Of a DNA stretch of 64,000 nucleotides, positions 1 to 7,516 are shown one piece after another. Each line of letters opens with the position of its first letter. Within the stretch, counting starts at the first letter, position 1. The DNA is from Planctomycetota bacterium. GTDB lineage: Bacteria; Planctomycetota; Phycisphaerae; Phycisphaerales; UBA1924. The notes beneath the pieces are model-generated. The model was not told where the DNA came from. It ran no database searches and saw only the letters and a program-made list of their open reading frames with translations. The stretch spans positions 1-64,000 of the forward strand of contig JAEYUO010000095.1 of assembly GCA_023432465.1 (NCBI GenBank). The letters are read 5' to 3'. Made by a program: the position numbers and the translations under genes.

Positions 1-1
1 C

Positions 2-136
2 GACGCGGCCGACGCCACGCTCGATCGTTTCTCGAAGCCGCTCGCCGAGCGGTTTGAAGTGTCCGCCGAGGCGATGCGCATCCGCCTTGAGAAGCTCGGA
101 CTGCTGATGCGCCAACGTCCCAACACACTGTTCTGA
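2..136 (+). CDS. ImmA/IrrE-family metallopeptidase, C-terminal fragment
   Basis: This open frame enters from outside the window and ends at TGA. Its last 44 residues (DRFSKPLAERFEVSAEAMRIR, then LEKLGLL) match the usual end of ImmA/IrrE (DUF955) peptidases, where an 'LA.xF.VS..AM..RL..LGLL' segment follows the zinc-peptidase core. In phages and ICEs these peptidases cleave or antagonise a repressor. The HExxH catalytic part would lie upstream and cannot be checked here. Family call is recognition of the tail only. Confidence 0.6.
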   Translation, partial: DAADATLDRFSKPLAERFEVSAEAMRIRLEKLGLLMRQRPNTLF

Positions 137-225
137 TCTGACCCGGATTCCTCACGACACCGGCATGGCTCTGTCTCGTCCCGAGTGTCAACCATTTAGC
201 AAACGACAGACAAGGAAACTCAGAA

Positions 226-1410
226 ATGGCTAAACCGTTCGATCCCCGCAAGGTCCTCAAGCAAATCGCCAACTCGCTGCTCCGCGAGTTCTTCACGCGG
301 CGCGGCGAGCTCGCCGACGTGCCGTGGGACCAGCTCAGCGAGCACCGCATCGAGCCCGTGTTCGATGCGTGGCAGTCACTGCCGGAGCATCAGAAGCTCT
401 CGGTGCAGGTGATCCTCCGCGACATTAGCGAACTCTCCGACCACCGCGGCATGGCGGTGCTGGCCGAGGAGATCCTGTGGCGGAAGCCTGAAGTCGCTGA
501 CCAGTTCAAGGCGCAGGCGAGCAAGCAAGACAAGGCGATGTGGGTGTACCTCAACATTCCCGAAGCATTTAGCGAGGCCGCCCTGTTCGCCCGCGCCGAT
601 GCGCTCGCGGCGGGCCGCCACTGGAAACGCCGCAACAGCCTTCCCAAAGAGGCAATCGTCGTGACGGACACCATGCTCCAAGCCCTCGGCGAAGCGCTGA
701 CGTCGTACTACGGGCCGGTGCAAATGCGCGGCCGGTGCTGCAAGGTCGTGCACTATCGCCGCCAGGGCGGCGCGGAGTACTTCTTCGCGTATCTTGACGA
801 CTACCCCGACAAGCACATCGTTTTCGACGGCGAGAGCGACCAGCCGATCATCCGGTCGGACCGATACGCCTTCGAGAATGTCTTCGTCTACAACGCAGAC
901 GACGGATCGCTGGAGGTGTTTGCGCAGGGCGGCAAGAAGGTCTGGGAGCCCCTGCAGTGCGCCTTCTGCAAGGCGGTGCTCGGGCGTTCAGTTGCGCCGG
1001 CGGACCCGCTGCGCCCGACGTTCATGCTTGATCACCTGCTTGCGCCGAGCTCTCCGCTGCCGCTGGAGGCGACTGACGGTGTGGAGGAGGCGAAGATCAC
1101 GCGGATGCGGATCGTGCCTCGCGGCTCCAGTGGGTATATCGAGATCAAAGCCGATCCCAAAGGCTCTCGCGACGACATCTACCGCAAACTCGAGCGGTGG
1201 ATCCGGTCGGAGAATGTCACAGCCGACGGAGTGCGCGTCGCGTCCGCGTCGTTCTCGCTCAAGTTCGCGCACGATGGCCCGGGCCGGGCACCGACGCTTG
1301 CGTTTGACGTCTCCGTGCCCAACTCCAGCAACCTCAAGAGCAAGCCCGATGAGCACCGTGTCATCGGGGATCGCTGCCTCAAGCGTTGGGGGGTGACCAA
1401 TGACCAATGA
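226..1410 (+). CDS. Unknown 394-aa protein downstream of ImmA/IrrE
   Basis: I do not recognise this family. The 394-aa protein has a helical N-terminal third, a central mixed part with a short cysteine pair (RCCKVVHYRR, about residues 171-180), and a C-terminal part with a Cys-x-x-Cys (CAFC, about 247-250). No signal peptide or membrane segment is evident. An AAGGAAA-type Shine-Dalgarno sits just upstream of the ATG. Its 3' end overlaps the next gene by 11 bp, so the two are probably translationally coupled. Its place between an ImmA/IrrE peptidase and the prophage early genes suggests a lysogeny-control or immunity locus, but that is inference. Confidence 0.65.
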   Translation: MAKPFDPRKVLKQIANSLLREFFTRRGELADVPWDQLSEHRIEPVFDAWQSLPEHQKLSVQVILRDISELSDHRGMAVLAEEILWRKPEVADQFKAQASKQDKAMWVYLNIPEAFSEAALFARADALAAGRHWKRRNSLPKEAIVVTDTMLQALGEALTSYYGPVQMRGRCCKVVHYRRQGGAEYFFAYLDDYPDKHIVFDGESDQPIIRSDRYAFENVFVYNADDGSLEVFAQGGKKVWEPLQCAFCKAVLGRSVAPADPLRPTFMLDHLLAPSSPLPLEATDGVEEAKITRMRIVPRGSSGYIEIKADPKGSRDDIYRKLERWIRSENVTADGVRVASASFSLKFAHDGPGRAPTLAFDVSVPNSSNLKSKPDEHRVIGDRCLKRWGVTNDQ

Positions 1411-2371
1411 CGCTTTCCTGAGGCTGCTGCTCGCGGCTCTTGATGACGTCGATCGCGTGTTCGATCACCGCGACGTGGCCGAGTGGCCGCCAGGCTCGCT
1501 CACTATGGCCGAGCGACTCGGCCTCGTGCGTTCCGCCTCTGGCGGCCTGACGGCAGCGTGCCCGCATTGCGAGGACCGCCACGTTGAAGTTGTCGCCAAA
1601 CGCGCAGGCCCCGAGGGCCATGATCGCTTGTGGATCTATTGCCCCGAGGACCTGCGGGTCGAGGTGACGCCGGAGATGTGCCGCGGATGGCAGGTCCACC
1701 CGCAGGGATTCGTCGCTGCCGTTGCGAGCGCTCTCTCGCTCACCGCCACGCCGGTGGCGATTGTTCCCGACCGACTGTGGCGGCTCGGCCGAATTCCTTG
1801 GCAGGGGAAGACCCGCGAGGTCCTCCTCGGTCGGAGGCTGCAGGATTCTGACGCCGCGTCGGTGGGGGCGCATGTCGGGGCGGGCGGCCGAGCGGTCGTG
1901 CTGGTCCCTCACCATGTTCCCGACGATCGGATCTGGCAGGGACGGGTGCCGGCAACTATCTCGCTGTCGCGCGTGGCGTGCATCGCCGATGGGCAGTTCG
2001 TTCTGGATGGTGCGGCACTTCTGTCGATGGTCGCGGAGGCTGACGAGGTCGCGGAGCAACGGAGCCTGCTGCCGACGGACCCCGAGGTGAAGAAGCGGGT
2101 CGTTCGCCAACAGGTCAAGGCCGAAATCAAGGGCCACCTGCAGGACGACGTCCTCGTCGCCGCGCGGAAGACGTTTGGCTCGACCCGGAAGGCTGCGGCG
2201 GAGCTCACGAAGCAACTCGGCAGGCCGGTATCCAAGGACCAGGTCCAGCGAGCCATCGACCGTTCGGGAGGCCTGGAGGCGCTGATCGACCAGGATGACT
2301 CCGGGTCGGTCGATCGCCGTGTCGCGTCGCAGTCCCGCGACAGGGCAAAGAAAATCTCGCAGAGGCGATAA
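1400..2371 (+). CDS. Unknown 323-aa protein with zinc-ribbon and C-terminal helix-turn-helix-like region
   Basis: The 323-aa product has an N-terminal CPHCED motif (about residues 54-59) followed by a second cysteine in IYCPED, which suggests a small zinc ribbon. The last third has a helical stretch (STRKAAAELTKQLGRPVSK, about 263-281) that reads like a helix-turn-helix. It starts inside the preceding gene and ends about 35 bp before a strong terminator, so it is the last gene of its operon. A DNA-binding regulator or accessory immunity protein is plausible. I cannot name the family. Confidence 0.6.
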   Translation: MTNDAFLRLLLAALDDVDRVFDHRDVAEWPPGSLTMAERLGLVRSASGGLTAACPHCEDRHVEVVAKRAGPEGHDRLWIYCPEDLRVEVTPEMCRGWQVHPQGFVAAVASALSLTATPVAIVPDRLWRLGRIPWQGKTREVLLGRRLQDSDAASVGAHVGAGGRAVVLVPHHVPDDRIWQGRVPATISLSRVACIADGQFVLDGAALLSMVAEADEVAEQRSLLPTDPEVKKRVVRQQVKAEIKGHLQDDVLVAARKTFGSTRKAAAELTKQLGRPVSKDQVQRAIDRSGGLEALIDQDDSGSVDRRVASQSRDRAKKISQRR

Positions 2372-2404
2372 ACGCTGCATTTCAGGGACTGCGGCGAGTG
2401 TTTT

Positions 2405-2428
2405 GGCGGGCGAGCGGCCCGCCTTTTT
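2405..2428 (+). terminator. Rho-independent terminator
   Basis: A perfect 7-bp stem, GGCGGGC (2405-2411) and GCCCGCC (2417-2423), with a 5-nt loop, is followed directly by five T residues. It closes the ImmA/IrrE operon and insulates the phage early module that follows. Confidence 0.85.
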
Positions 2429-2564
2429 CATGCGCCGCCCGCGACACCCCGGCCTGCGTCCGAGGCCGGTCGGCTCATAACCGGCCAGTCACGGACGCTC
2501 CTGTGTTTCCCCGCGGCATTGTCGCCGCGGCGCAGCGGGCTCCGCGGCTGGTTGGTGAGCCAGA

Positions 2565-2580
2565 CCTCCGGCCTCGGAGG
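2565..2580 (+). promoter_or_regulatory. Hairpin sequestering the Shine-Dalgarno of the sigma-like gene
   Basis: CCTCCG, four nucleotides, then CGGAGG forms a perfect 6-bp stem. Its 3' arm contains the GGAGG ribosome-binding site, 4 nt before the ATG at 2585. The same 16-nt element, differing by one loop base, precedes the homologous gene at 51419. This would hold translation low until the hairpin is opened by a protein, a small RNA or ribosome movement. The structure is visible in the sequence; its function is inferred. Confidence 0.6.
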
Positions 2581-2584
2581 TCCC

Positions 2585-3175
2585 ATGACCAGCCGCAGCG
2601 ACGTCGTTTCAAACCCGTTCACCGCCGACCTGATCCGCCGCAAGGCCGCCTTCCTCAGCCGGAGCGTTGGCTTCACGCGGTCGGAGGAAGAGGACCTGCG
2701 CCAGGAGATGGCGTTGTTCCTCATGACCAAGTCGCAACTCTTCGATGCTGGCCGCGGCTCTGTCGAAGCATTCGTCACCTCGGTGGTGACGAGCTGGATC
2801 GGCATGGAGGTTCGCCGCCGCAAGAGCCGCAAGCGCCGCGGCGGCCTGCGGGCGTTCTCGCTGGACTCGGCCTTCCCCGGCACGCACGGCGAATCCGATT
2901 CTCTGTCCGGGCTCATCGGCGATGAGGACGGTCGCCGTCGCACCGGGGGATCGGCAATCCCGCACGAGGAAGGCGTCGACATCCGCGACGAGTGGAACGC
3001 CGTGGAGGCATTGCTGACGGCCCGGGAGCGGGCGCTGCTCCGGGATGTGGTCAACCACGGCCTGAGCGGCACCGCGCAGAAGCGCCGGATCCCGCGCCGG
3101 CGCATCGCCGCGATGCTGGCAGCCATCCGTGAGCGTGTCATCGAATCGCGCGCAGGCCGCTCGCCGTTCGCATAA
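2585..3175 (+). CDS. Phage sigma-70-like / early transcription regulator
   Basis: This 196-aa protein resembles short RNA polymerase sigma-70-like factors. The N-terminal half, with EEDLRQEMALFLM and FDAGRGSVEAFVTSVV, looks like a region 2 helical core. The C-terminal part (RERALLRDVVNHGLSGTAQK plus basic helices) sits where region 4 helix-turn-helix would be. The ATG after the GGAGG hairpin was chosen over an upstream start because the N-terminus then aligns with the homologue at 51419. It is the first gene of the early module and probably controls it or the late genes. Confidence 0.6.
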   Translation: MTSRSDVVSNPFTADLIRRKAAFLSRSVGFTRSEEEDLRQEMALFLMTKSQLFDAGRGSVEAFVTSVVTSWIGMEVRRRKSRKRRGGLRAFSLDSAFPGTHGESDSLSGLIGDEDGRRRTGGSAIPHEEGVDIRDEWNAVEALLTARERALLRDVVNHGLSGTAQKRRIPRRRIAAMLAAIRERVIESRAGRSPFA

Positions 3176-3217
3176 GGGCTCCAGCAGCGGGCCATTGCTC
3201 GCTGCGGACCGGCGGCG

Positions 3218-3255
3218 CGGAGCGTCCGGCTCACTCCCCCTGAGCCGGCGCTCCG
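3218..3255 (+). promoter_or_regulatory. Long intercistronic hairpin
   Basis: CGGAGCG(T)CCGGCTCA at 3218-3233 pairs with TGAGCCGGCGCTCCG at 3241-3255 around a 7-nt C-rich loop, with one bulged T. There is no T-run after it, so an RNA-processing, stability or attenuation element is more likely than a simple terminator. A different strong hairpin occupies the same place in the second early module. Confidence 0.55.
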
Positions 3256-3309
3256 CCGCTTGCCGGAGTTCGCACTGCACCGCCCCTCACCGGATCGGAG
3301 GACAAGCCC

Positions 3310-3606
3310 ATGCGTACTTCGGAGTTCCGCTTCCAGTTCACCGCCGATGTCGATCTTGCCGAGGCGGAGAACACGCTTCGTCTCTCGCTTCTGGCGGCCG
3401 AGGGCCTCTACGGCGAAGCGAAGGTCCGCACCGAGGTCACCTACGCGGTGGACCCGATCCGCGCCGAGATCCGCGTGAGCGGCGGCACCGCCCCCGCCGA
3501 GGCGACGGCCCAGATCTACACGTCGCTGCTGTCGCACGAGTTTGGTCGCGAGGCCTTCACCGTCCGCCGCGAAACCGCGCCCGCCGTTGCGGCGGCGGCG
3601 GCGTGA
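3310..3606 (+). CDS. Conserved small phage early protein, unknown function
   Basis: The 98-aa protein is alpha/beta-like by eye, has a GGAGG-type ribosome site and ends in an alanine run. It is clearly homologous to the 106-aa protein at 52187: both share an 'F.FRF/FQF..' opening, 'LAEAE.TL.LS.LAAEGL.GEA..RT.V.Y..DP.RA', and a central 'IYT/IFT' segment. Its fixed position between the sigma-like gene and the recombination genes suggests a role in the same early programme. No known domain is recognised. Confidence 0.65.
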   Translation: MRTSEFRFQFTADVDLAEAENTLRLSLLAAEGLYGEAKVRTEVTYAVDPIRAEIRVSGGTAPAEATAQIYTSLLSHEFGREAFTVRRETAPAVAAAAA

Positions 3607-3704
3607 TCACACCACTTCCGCTCGTCCGCCTCGGCCAAGGCGCGTTCACCCGCGACATCTGGCCTGAAGACATCGATCCCACTTTCTGCAATCACGGAGA
3701 TTCC

Positions 3705-4529
3705 ATGCCCTCAACCGCAACCGCAACCCCCCACACCCTCATGAACCAGATCAGCAAGGGCCGCAAGGCCCGTCCCCGCCGCGTGATGCTGTATGGCACT
3801 CACGGTATCGGCAAGAGCACCTTCGGCGCAATGGCCGAGAAACCCATCTTTGTTCCCACCGAAGACGGACTGGCCGACATCGACTGCGAGTCGTTCCCGC
3901 TGGCCCGCAGCCTCGGTGAGGTGATGGCGGCGCTCGAGTCCTTGTACTCTGGTGACCACGACTACCGCACCGTCGTCATCGACAGCCTTGATTGGCTCGA
4001 GCGTCTGATCTGGGGCGAGGTCTGCGCCGACGAGAGCGTGGAGAACATCGAGAAGATCGGTTACGCGAAGGGCTTCGCCTTCGCAGTGGACAAATGGCGG
4101 GCCGTTCTCGGGGCGCTCGATGCGCTCCGCAGCGATCGCGGCATGACGGTGGTCCTCATCGCCCACGCCAAAATCGAGAAGTTCGAGAACCCCGAGACCG
4201 TGCCGTACGACCGCTACTCGCCGCGCCTGCACAAGCTCGCGTCGGCGCTGGTGCAGGAGTGGGCCGACGAGGTGCTCTTCGCCACGTACAAGGTCCACAC
4301 CATCAAGGTCGACGAGGGGTTCAACAAGGCCAAGCACAACGGCGTCTCCACCGGCGAGCGGATCATCCGCACCGTCGAGCGTCCGGCGCACGTCGCCAAG
4401 AACCGCTTGGGTCTGCCCGAGGAGATCCCGCTGGACTACCGCGTCTTTGCGGCGCTCGTGCGCGGCGAGGACCCCTCCGCAGCCGTCGTCACCCCTGCCC
4501 CCACCACCGACAACGCCGGCGCGGCCTGA
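3705..4529 (+). CDS. Phage RecA/Sak4-like single-strand annealing ATPase
   Basis: The 274-aa AAA/P-loop NTPase carries a Walker A (GTHGIGKST, residues 31-39), a Walker B-like hydrophobic strand ending in IDSLDW (about 91-96) and a second conserved strand ending in LIAHA. Such ATPases (AAA_24, Sak4-like) act in phage recombination with an ssDNA-binding partner, and a DUF669 gene follows directly. The ATG was chosen because it follows a purine-rich site and leaves a short N-terminus before the P-loop, as in the homologue at 53415. It has about 60% identity to that copy by eye. Confidence 0.75.
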   Translation: MPSTATATPHTLMNQISKGRKARPRRVMLYGTHGIGKSTFGAMAEKPIFVPTEDGLADIDCESFPLARSLGEVMAALESLYSGDHDYRTVVIDSLDWLERLIWGEVCADESVENIEKIGYAKGFAFAVDKWRAVLGALDALRSDRGMTVVLIAHAKIEKFENPETVPYDRYSPRLHKLASALVQEWADEVLFATYKVHTIKVDEGFNKAKHNGVSTGERIIRTVERPAHVAKNRLGLPEEIPLDYRVFAALVRGEDPSAAVVTPAPTTDNAGAA

Positions 4530-4588
4530 GCGCCGTTGCTGTTGCCCATCCCTCATCCGTCCATCACCAATCGCAAAGGAACTGACTC

Positions 4589-5059
4589 ATGGCAACTCTG
4601 AACAACTTCGACGCAAACCAGGTTGACCCGTCCGTCGCGCTCGATCCGCTCCCCGCGGGCAAGTACCTCGCCGTCGTCTCCGAGTCGGAGCTCAAGCCGA
4701 CCAAGACCGGGGGCGGCAAGTACCTGCAGCTGACATTCCAGATCATCGACGGCGAGTTCAAGGGCCGCCTGGTCTGGGCCCGCCTCAACCTCGAGAACAA
4801 GAGCGAGATGACCGTCAAGATCGCTCGCGGCGAGCTCTCGGCCATCTGCCGCGCCATCGGCGTGATGCAGCCCAAGGACTCGGTCGAGCTCCACAACGTC
4901 CCCCTGGAGATCAACGTCGGGCTGAAGAAGCGCGACGACAACGGCGAGTTCACCAACGTCATCAAGGGCTACGCCAAGAAGGGCGGCGGCGGTTCGCCGG
5001 TGAGCGCTCGCGCTCCCGTCGGCGTCGGCCCGGGGAGCACGCCGCCCTGGAAACGCTGA
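4589..5059 (+). CDS. DUF669 family ssDNA-binding protein
   Basis: This 156-aa protein fits the DUF669 family, phage SSB-like proteins found beside Sak4/Erf-type annealing genes. Family features visible are the 'P.GKY.AVV..SE.KPTKTGGGKYLQL' strand pair, an OB-like central part, and a flexible Gly-rich tail ending in PPWKR. That tail is shared with the second copy at 54231 and resembles the partner-binding tips of SSB proteins. It probably coats ssDNA and works with the upstream ATPase. The end of the gene overlaps the likely start of rusA. Confidence 0.8.
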   Translation: MATLNNFDANQVDPSVALDPLPAGKYLAVVSESELKPTKTGGGKYLQLTFQIIDGEFKGRLVWARLNLENKSEMTVKIARGELSAICRAIGVMQPKDSVELHNVPLEINVGLKKRDDNGEFTNVIKGYAKKGGGGSPVSARAPVGVGPGSTPPWKR

Positions 5060-5418
5060 GTCCATTTGGTCGCATCCTTGAGCTCCCGTACCCGCCCAGT
5101 GTGAACCACATCTGGCGACGGATGGGCTCCAGGACCGTGCTGAGCCGCGAGGGTCGGCGCTACCGCGCAACCGTGTGCGCCGCCCTCGCGGTGATGCGTG
5201 TGGTGCGGATGAACGGTCGGCTGGAGGTGCGTGTCACCGTCTGCCCGCCCGACAACCGCCGCCGCGATCTGGACAACGTGCAGAAGGCCCTGCTCGATGC
5301 CCTGGCCAAGGGTGGGGCGTACCGCGACGACTCGCAGATCGATCGGCTGGTTGTTGAACGCGGCCCGGTGACGCCGAGCGGCAAAGTGCTGGTGGAGATC
5401 ACGCAAATCAAACCATGA
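5047..5418 (+). CDS. rusA: RusA-family Holliday junction resolvase
   Basis: RusA-like endonucleases resolve Holliday junctions in phage DNA. Visible motifs are YPPSVNHIWRR near the N-terminus, the RRRDLDN metal-binding core, and 'DD.QID.L' near the C-terminus. The first GTG (5101) would cut off the conserved PYPPS segment, so I place the start further up in the same frame, at a CTG inside the end of the DUF669 gene. The second copy has a GTG at exactly this place. The start is therefore uncertain, the family is not. The stop overlaps the helicase ATG. Confidence 0.75.
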   Translation: METLSPFGRILELPYPPSVNHIWRRMGSRTVLSREGRRYRATVCAALAVMRVVRMNGRLEVRVTVCPPDNRRRDLDNVQKALLDALAKGGAYRDDSQIDRLVVERGPVTPSGKVLVEITQIKP

Positions 5419-7106
5419 ACCTTCGACCCTACCAATCCGAATCGATCGCTGCGGTGTACGAGCACCTGCGGACCCGCGACGACAACCCCTGCGTGGTCAT
5501 CCCGACCGGCGGCGGCAAGACGCCGATCATCGCCACGATCTGCCGCGATGCGGTTGGCCACTGGGGCGGCCGCGTCGTGCTGCTGGCGCACGTGAAGGAA
5601 CTCCTCGAGCAGGCGGCCGACAAACTCCGCGTCATCGCGCCCGACGTGCCGATGGGCATCTACTCGGCTGGCCTCAAGCGCAAGGACCTCGGCTACGCCG
5701 TCACGGTCGCGGGCATCCAGAGCATCTGGAAGAAGGCGTGCGACCTCGGCCCCGTCGATCTGATCATCGTCGATGAGGCGCACATGGTCCCCGCCGAGGA
5801 CGACGGGATGTACCGGCAGTTCATCGCCGACGCCAAGGTGGTGAACCCCAACGTCCGCATCATCGGGCTGACCGCCACGCCGTACCGCATGAAGTCTGGC
5901 TCGATCTGCGCCCCCGAGAACATCCTCAACCACGTCTGCTACGAGGTCGGCGTCCGCGAACTGATCGTGCAGGGATTCCTGTCGCCGCTCAAGACCAAGG
6001 CTGGCCTGCAGAAGATCAGCACCGACGACCTGCACGTCCGCGCCGGCGAGTTCGTCGCCAGCGAGGTCGAGGACCTCATGGACAAGGATGGGCTGGTCGA
6101 AGGGGCGTGCGCTGAGATCGCCGAGCACACCAAGGACCGCAGCGCCACGCTGATCTTCTCGTCGGGCATCCGTCACGGGCAGCACATCGTCGATGTGCTC
6201 AAGACCAAGCACGGCATCGAGTGCGGATTCGTGACCGGCGACACCCCCGACGGCGTGCGTGCGGCGATCCTCGGCCGATTCCGTTCGGGCGAGCTCAAGT
6301 ACCTGTGCAACGTGAACGTGCTGACGACCGGCTTCGATGCACCGCATATCGACTGCGTGGCGCTGGTGCGGCCGACCATGTCGCCGGGCCTCTACTACCA
6401 GATGGTGGGCCGGGGATTCCGGCTCCACCCGGGCAAGAACGACTGCCTCGTGCTGGACTTCGGCGGCAACGTGCTGCGTCACGGCCCCGTCGACGCGATC
6501 CGCATCGCCACCGACGATCGCGGCGACGGCGAAGCGCCCGCGAAGGAGTGTCCGAACTGCCAGGCCCTCATCGCGGCGGGCTACCAGACCTGCCCGCAGT
6601 GCGGCCACCAGTTCCCCGAGCCCAACCGCCAACAGCACGAGGCGAAGGCCAGCACCGAGGGCATCCTCAGCGGCCAGACCACACGCGAGGAGCACCGCGT
6701 CAGCGAGACGACGTACCACGTGCACTACAAACGCAGCGACCCTTCCGCGCCGCTGACCATGCGCGTCGAGTACCGCGTTGGCTTCAACCGCTTCTTCCGC
6801 GAGTGGGTCTGCTTCGACCACACCGGCTACGCGCGGACCAAGGCCGAGGCCTGGTGGCGGGCACGCTCGGTCGAGCCAGTGCCCGGCGGTACGGAGGAGG
6901 CGGTCGACATGGCCAAGGCAGGGGCGCTCGCCCCGACGCTCTCGATCACCGTCGAGAAGAAGGCCGGCGACCAGTTCGAGCGCGTCACGCAGCACGTGCT
7001 CGGCGATAAGCCCCCGCGTCTTGACAGCGAAGAAGGCCTGCCGGACCGGCCGCCGGAGCCCGCGGGCATGACGTACGGCATCCCCGAAGACGAAATCCCC
7101 TTCTGA
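5415..7106 (+). CDS. Superfamily 2 DEAH-box helicase with zinc ribbon
   Basis: The 563-aa protein is an SF2 helicase of the phage/type III-restriction-like DEAD/DEAH group. It shows Walker A PTGGGKT (30-36), the DEAH box (120-123), GLTATPYRM (151-159) and a C-terminal helicase domain with TTGFDAP and QMVGRGFR (motif VI). A CPNC...CPQC zinc ribbon lies at about 379-395. It starts with ATGA overlap on rusA, so it belongs to the recombination/replication operon and probably unwinds phage DNA during replication or repair. The homologue at 55514 is the same length and order. Confidence 0.85.
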   Translation: MNLRPYQSESIAAVYEHLRTRDDNPCVVIPTGGGKTPIIATICRDAVGHWGGRVVLLAHVKELLEQAADKLRVIAPDVPMGIYSAGLKRKDLGYAVTVAGIQSIWKKACDLGPVDLIIVDEAHMVPAEDDGMYRQFIADAKVVNPNVRIIGLTATPYRMKSGSICAPENILNHVCYEVGVRELIVQGFLSPLKTKAGLQKISTDDLHVRAGEFVASEVEDLMDKDGLVEGACAEIAEHTKDRSATLIFSSGIRHGQHIVDVLKTKHGIECGFVTGDTPDGVRAAILGRFRSGELKYLCNVNVLTTGFDAPHIDCVALVRPTMSPGLYYQMVGRGFRLHPGKNDCLVLDFGGNVLRHGPVDAIRIATDDRGDGEAPAKECPNCQALIAAGYQTCPQCGHQFPEPNRQQHEAKASTEGILSGQTTREEHRVSETTYHVHYKRSDPSAPLTMRVEYRVGFNRFFREWVCFDHTGYARTKAEAWWRARSVEPVPGGTEEAVDMAKAGALAPTLSITVEKKAGDQFERVTQHVLGDKPPRLDSEEGLPDRPPEPAGMTYGIPEDEIPF

Positions 7107-7120
7107 ACAAGGAGTACTAC

Positions 7121-7513
7121 ATGATCACGATCACGATCGAAGAGACCGACAAGGACGGGCAGTTGCTCGGACGCCACGTTGCATCAGCGCCCATCGACAA
7201 GAACGACACCAAGGGCATGGGCTCGCTGCTGGCTCGGAGCGTCGGCGGCCTGATGTACCACACCGAAGCCCGCGCGGAGGTCCCGCTTCTGATCGCGGCC
7301 GCTGGCACGCACCGGGCGAGTTCATGCACGCGGGCGATCGGCCACGCGGCGGGCCTGGCCACCGGGACGTACGGCTTCGACCTGGCGATCAAGCCCGTCA
7401 TCGAGATCGACCGTCTGCTGGACTACCGCGCCAGCAAGCGCGACCGCGAGACCGCAGCGCAGACGCTCAAGATCATGGGCGCCACCATCCGCCGCCGCGA
7501 GGACAACGAATAA
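7121..7513 (+). CDS. Small early protein, unknown function
   Basis: This 130-aa protein has an N-terminal beta-rich start (MITITIEETDKDG) and a C-terminal helical part ending in RRREDNE. An AAGGAG ribosome site lies just upstream. It sits between the helicase and the primase-polymerase with very short gaps. The second early module has no counterpart at this place, so it is either a specific insertion or was lost there. I see no known domain. Confidence 0.55.
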   Translation: MITITIEETDKDGQLLGRHVASAPIDKNDTKGMGSLLARSVGGLMYHTEARAEVPLLIAAAGTHRASSCTRAIGHAAGLATGTYGFDLAIKPVIEIDRLLDYRASKRDRETAAQTLKIMGATIRRREDNE

Positions 7514-7516
7514 GCG

